Assembly (NCBI GenBank): GCA_020426065.1
Contig: JAGQQT010000138.1
Span: 1 to 9,012 of the forward strand
DNA: 9,012 nucleotides
From: Planctomycetaceae bacterium
GTDB taxonomy: Bacteria > Planctomycetota > Planctomycetia > Planctomycetales > Planctomycetaceae
Direction of reading: 5' to 3'
Made by a program: the position numbers and the translations under genes. Under the pieces are notes generated by a model, which had not been told where the DNA came from, searched no databases, and saw only the letters and a list, made by a program, of their open reading frames with translations. Below, piece after piece: positions 6,814-9,012 of this stretch (position 1 is the first letter of the stretch; each line of letters begins with the position of its first letter).

Positions 6814-8022
6814 ATGTCTGAGCGTCCCCGTGTTGCCCTGTTCGTAGAATCCTCCAGTGAGTTCGGCCGCATGGTGCTGAGCGGCATCAGATCCTATATC
6901 AAGGCCAACACTTCCTGGTCGATTTACCTGCAGCAGCGAGACCTGAATACACGGCTGCCAAACTGGTTAAGCCACTGGCAGGGTGGTGGTATCATCAGTC
7001 GGTCAACGACTCCGGAATATGCCAGCATTGCCAAAAAGATGCGGATTCCGCTGGTCGACCTGACAGATCGTTATGGAGATCTGGAATTACCACAGATCTG
7101 GCCCGATCATGAACGAATCGGGAGTATGGCGGCAGAGCATCTTCTGGAGAGAGAATTCCACCATTTTGCTTTTGCTGGCTATGAGGATGAAGTCTGGTCC
7201 AGCATGCGACAGGCAAGTTTCACGAAACGAATCCAGGAAGCCGGATATCAGGTTCATCAATTTGTTTCCCACTGGGATTTACAGCCCGGGACATCCTGGG
7301 ATGATGAATACTCCAGTCTGGTCCGCTGGCTCGAGCAACTGCCAAAACCAGTGGGAATCATGGCTGCCAATGATGTCCGGGGCCAGCAGATCCTGGATGT
7401 CTGCTGTGAAATCAATCTTGCTGTTCCTGAGCAATCTGCTGTCATTGGCTGCGATAATGACGGCCTGCGCTGCGAACTGTGTGATCCTCCCCTGACCAGC
7501 GTGATTCCCAATGCCGAACAGATCGGGTATCAGTCTGCCCGACTGCTTGATGAACTGATGACAGCCCAGCGTCGAGGGATTTCTCTGCAGCGGGAACGGA
7601 TCGTGATTCCTCCCACCGGAATTTACCTGAGGAAATCGACAGATATCCTGGCCATTGATGATCCGGAAATTGCCGAGGCGGTCCGGGTCATTCGCCAGAG
7701 AGCCTTGAGCGGCCTGAAAGTTGAAGATGTCCTGAAAACTGTGGCAATTTCCCGCAGCACCCTGGAAAGGGGAGTTCGTAAATACCTGAAACGGTCTCCC
7801 CAGGCGGAAATCCGCAGAGTTCAGTTGGCACATGCCTGCGAGCTGCTGGCTAACACCGACATGACACTGCCCGAAATCGCCTCAAGATGCGGGTTTGTAC
7901 ACCCGGAGTATTTCAGTGTTGTGTTCAAAAGGCAGTTAAATCTTACTCCCGGACAGTACCGGCAGGATCACTCCCAGGAATCAGGGTCCGTGTGGACAGG
8001 CCCTCCCGTCATTCCGGATTAG
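6814..8022 (+). CDS. XylR-type transcriptional regulator, AraC family
   Basis: The 402-residue protein has two parts. Residues about 5-275 form a periplasmic-binding-protein/LacI-like effector domain: RVALFVESSSEFGRMVLSGI (6-25), GGGIISRSTT (57-66), IPLVDLTDRYG (78-88), MAANDVRGQQILDVCCE (183-199), SAVIGCDNDGL (208-218) and PPLTSVIPNAEQIGYQSARL (225-244). Residues about 287-383 form an AraC-type DNA-binding domain with two helix-turn-helix units (about 302-323 and 353-374), ending in the family pattern F-H-EYFSxVFKRxLxLTPGQYR. This arrangement is that of Escherichia coli XylR, a xylose sensor; planctomycetes have many paralogues, so the ligand here is unknown and no xyl gene is nearby. The ATG at 6814 follows GAG five bases upstream; a TTG at 6775 would add 13 residues and is less likely. 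It is divergent from the TIGR03546 gene and may regulate it or itself. Confidence 0.92.
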   Translation: MSERPRVALFVESSSEFGRMVLSGIRSYIKANTSWSIYLQQRDLNTRLPNWLSHWQGGGIISRSTTPEYASIAKKMRIPLVDLTDRYGDLELPQIWPDHERIGSMAAEHLLEREFHHFAFAGYEDEVWSSMRQASFTKRIQEAGYQVHQFVSHWDLQPGTSWDDEYSSLVRWLEQLPKPVGIMAANDVRGQQILDVCCEINLAVPEQSAVIGCDNDGLRCELCDPPLTSVIPNAEQIGYQSARLLDELMTAQRRGISLQRERIVIPPTGIYLRKSTDILAIDDPEIAEAVRVIRQRALSGLKVEDVLKTVAISRSTLERGVRKYLKRSPQAEIRRVQLAHACELLANTDMTLPEIASRCGFVHPEYFSVVFKRQLNLTPGQYRQDHSQESGSVWTGPPVIPD

Positions 8023-8162
8023 GGCCAGATCCGGAGCCACTACGGCGCTGAAAATCTCTCTTTCCCCAATGTCCACCTGAGTGTTAAATTTGAAAACTGG
8101 TTCCTGAGCCGCATTCGTCGGTTTTTCAGCAATGATCTCAGTCACAACTGGTCAACAGTCTC

Positions 8163-9012
8163 TTGCCCACTCTCCGCGGTTTCATCCTGGGTCTCATCTG
8201 TCTGACGGCGGTCATCGCTGCAGGGGAATGGTACGCCCGTCGGGAATTCGAGCAATGCTCCGCCCTGCTGGGTGAAGCGCCCTACGAATGGGGCTGGATT
8301 CCCTCCAGCAGGAATTATCTTGATCCTCCTGTGAATGCGAGTCGGATCTATCCGGATCGGAACCAGCAGCCTAACCGAGTTGTTTATGATGAGCTTGGCT
8401 TCCGGGCAGGAACTCGAACGGGAACATCCAGTACGGGGGGTTTACTCTGCCTGGGAGGAGAAACCTGTCTGGCACCTCGTTTACCTCAGAGGTACCTGTT
8501 TACGGACGTCTGGAACGAATTGAGAACCCGTGCGGGCTTCAATGGCAGCATCCGAAATGGTTCTGCCCCCTACGGATGCCCCCTGCTATGGCAGATTCAG
8601 TTTGCAGAGCGAATCTTACCCGCCCAGCCCGATCAGATTCTGATCATCCTCGGGCCGGAAAGCCTTGATTCTGATTTCCGTATTCGAAGGGCAGTCCAGT
8701 TTGACAGTAACTCTCAGCCGGTGGCCTGTGTGCATCCAGCCTTCGAATCAGTTTCTGCCGGGAAGAGTTCTCCATTGAAGGATGTGGGGATCCCCAGACT
8801 GCTCCTGCCTGGGCTGATCAATGCCTGCTGGAACCAACCTCAATCGGAAAAACAGCTGAAGATTACCGATCGCAAATCGACTTTGTCGGAAGCCCGGGTC
8901 CATGAGATGCTCCAGCCTCTCATGGAACTCTCGAACCGCTGCCAGGAAAACCACATCAGATTGAGGGTCGTCTATCTGCCGAATGCCACAGAGCTGTTGT
9001 CGCTGGAGAATA
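8163..9012 (+). CDS. Membrane-anchored SGNH-hydrolase-like protein, partial, degenerate active site
   Basis: An uninterrupted frame runs from an in-frame stop at 8133-8135 to the window's end. The first usable start is TTG at 8163, with no real Shine-Dalgarno. It gives 283 residues with an N-terminal membrane anchor (RGFILGLICLTAVIAAGEWY, 5-24). The pattern then follows planctomycete SGNH/GDSL-like proteins: YDELGFRAG (75-83), LLCLGGETCLAP (94-105), aligning with the usual LCLGGSTT block, NGSAPYGCPLLWQIQFAERI (132-151), and PDQILIILGPESLD (156-169), where such enzymes normally have G-x-N-D. The expected nucleophile Ser is thus Glu100 and the Asn is absent. The Asp-x-x-His block would lie beyond the window. 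Family members deacetylate or acylate envelope glycans; this one may be inactive or a binding protein. The gap 8023-8162 holds no supported gene. Confidence 0.6.
   Translation, partial: MPTLRGFILGLICLTAVIAAGEWYARREFEQCSALLGEAPYEWGWIPSSRNYLDPPVNASRIYPDRNQQPNRVVYDELGFRAGTRTGTSSTGGLLCLGGETCLAPRLPQRYLFTDVWNELRTRAGFNGSIRNGSAPYGCPLLWQIQFAERILPAQPDQILIILGPESLDSDFRIRRAVQFDSNSQPVACVHPAFESVSAGKSSPLKDVGIPRLLLPGLINACWNQPQSEKQLKITDRKSTLSEARVHEMLQPLMELSNRCQENHIRLRVVYLPNATELLSLEN

Noticed and set aside
6645..6887. 80-codon minus-strand frame across the divergent gap
   Set aside because: It overlaps the start of the XylR-like gene antisense and the TIGR03546 start; no ribosome binding site or domain.
7279..7833. 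184-codon open frame on the minus strand
   Set aside because: It is antisense to the XylR-like regulator, which is unambiguous; composition is that of a shadow frame.
8013..8035. 7-bp inverted repeat TCCGGAT/ATCCGGA around the XylR-like stop codon, considered as a terminator
   Set aside because: The stem is perfect but no T tract follows; it may be chance or a weak mRNA end structure.
8104..8129. Weak hairpin with TTTTT (CTGAGCCG...CGGTTTTTCAG) considered as terminator after the regulator
   Set aside because: The stem is short, with a bulge and a wobble pair, and it consumes the T run, so it is below the standard of the two terminators reported.

Overview
The window looks like a chromosomal segment from a planctomycete, of the Gimesia/Planctomyces type. 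This is an inference from gene content: a secreted LamG/DUF1080-like protein, a XylR-type AraC regulator with a sugar-binding-like domain, a TIGR03545/TIGR03546 pair and an NHL-type beta-propeller protein. Genes are loosely packed, Shine-Dalgarno sites are often weak, and base composition is even. I see no tRNA, rRNA, insertion sequence, CRISPR array or phage gene.

Layout. Positions 1-395 (+) hold the C-terminal end of an NHL-repeat protein, closed by a strong intrinsic terminator that lies partly inside the 3' end of the convergent gene. A minus-strand block follows, read from high to low coordinates: a TIGR03546 membrane protein (6645-6016), a TIGR03545 coiled-coil membrane-anchored protein (5944-3983), a secreted LamG/DUF1080-like protein (3835-3137) with its own terminator, dTDP-glucose 4,6-dehydratase rfbB (3053-2007) and UDP-glucose 6-dehydrogenase ugd (1769-447). 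A divergent intergenic region (6646-6813) separates this block from a plus-strand XylR-like regulator (6814-8022). After it comes a gene open to the window's end (8163-9012+) encoding an anchored SGNH-hydrolase-like protein whose expected catalytic serine position reads Glu.

How the parts may work together. rfbB and ugd make dTDP-4-keto-6-deoxyglucose and UDP-glucuronate, activated sugars for surface polysaccharide. The other members of either pathway are not in the window. TIGR03545 and TIGR03546 are adjacent as in other bacteria. Both families are uncharacterised, and together they look like a cell-envelope module. The regulator could control either flank.

The least explained signals are non-coding: an 18-bp palindrome beside a stable hairpin and a plausible promoter ahead of the LamG gene, two hairpins between the TIGR03546 and TIGR03545 genes, and a three-copy 9-bp periodic repeat ahead of ugd. 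The degenerate SGNH-like protein and its unclear start are the main protein-level oddities.
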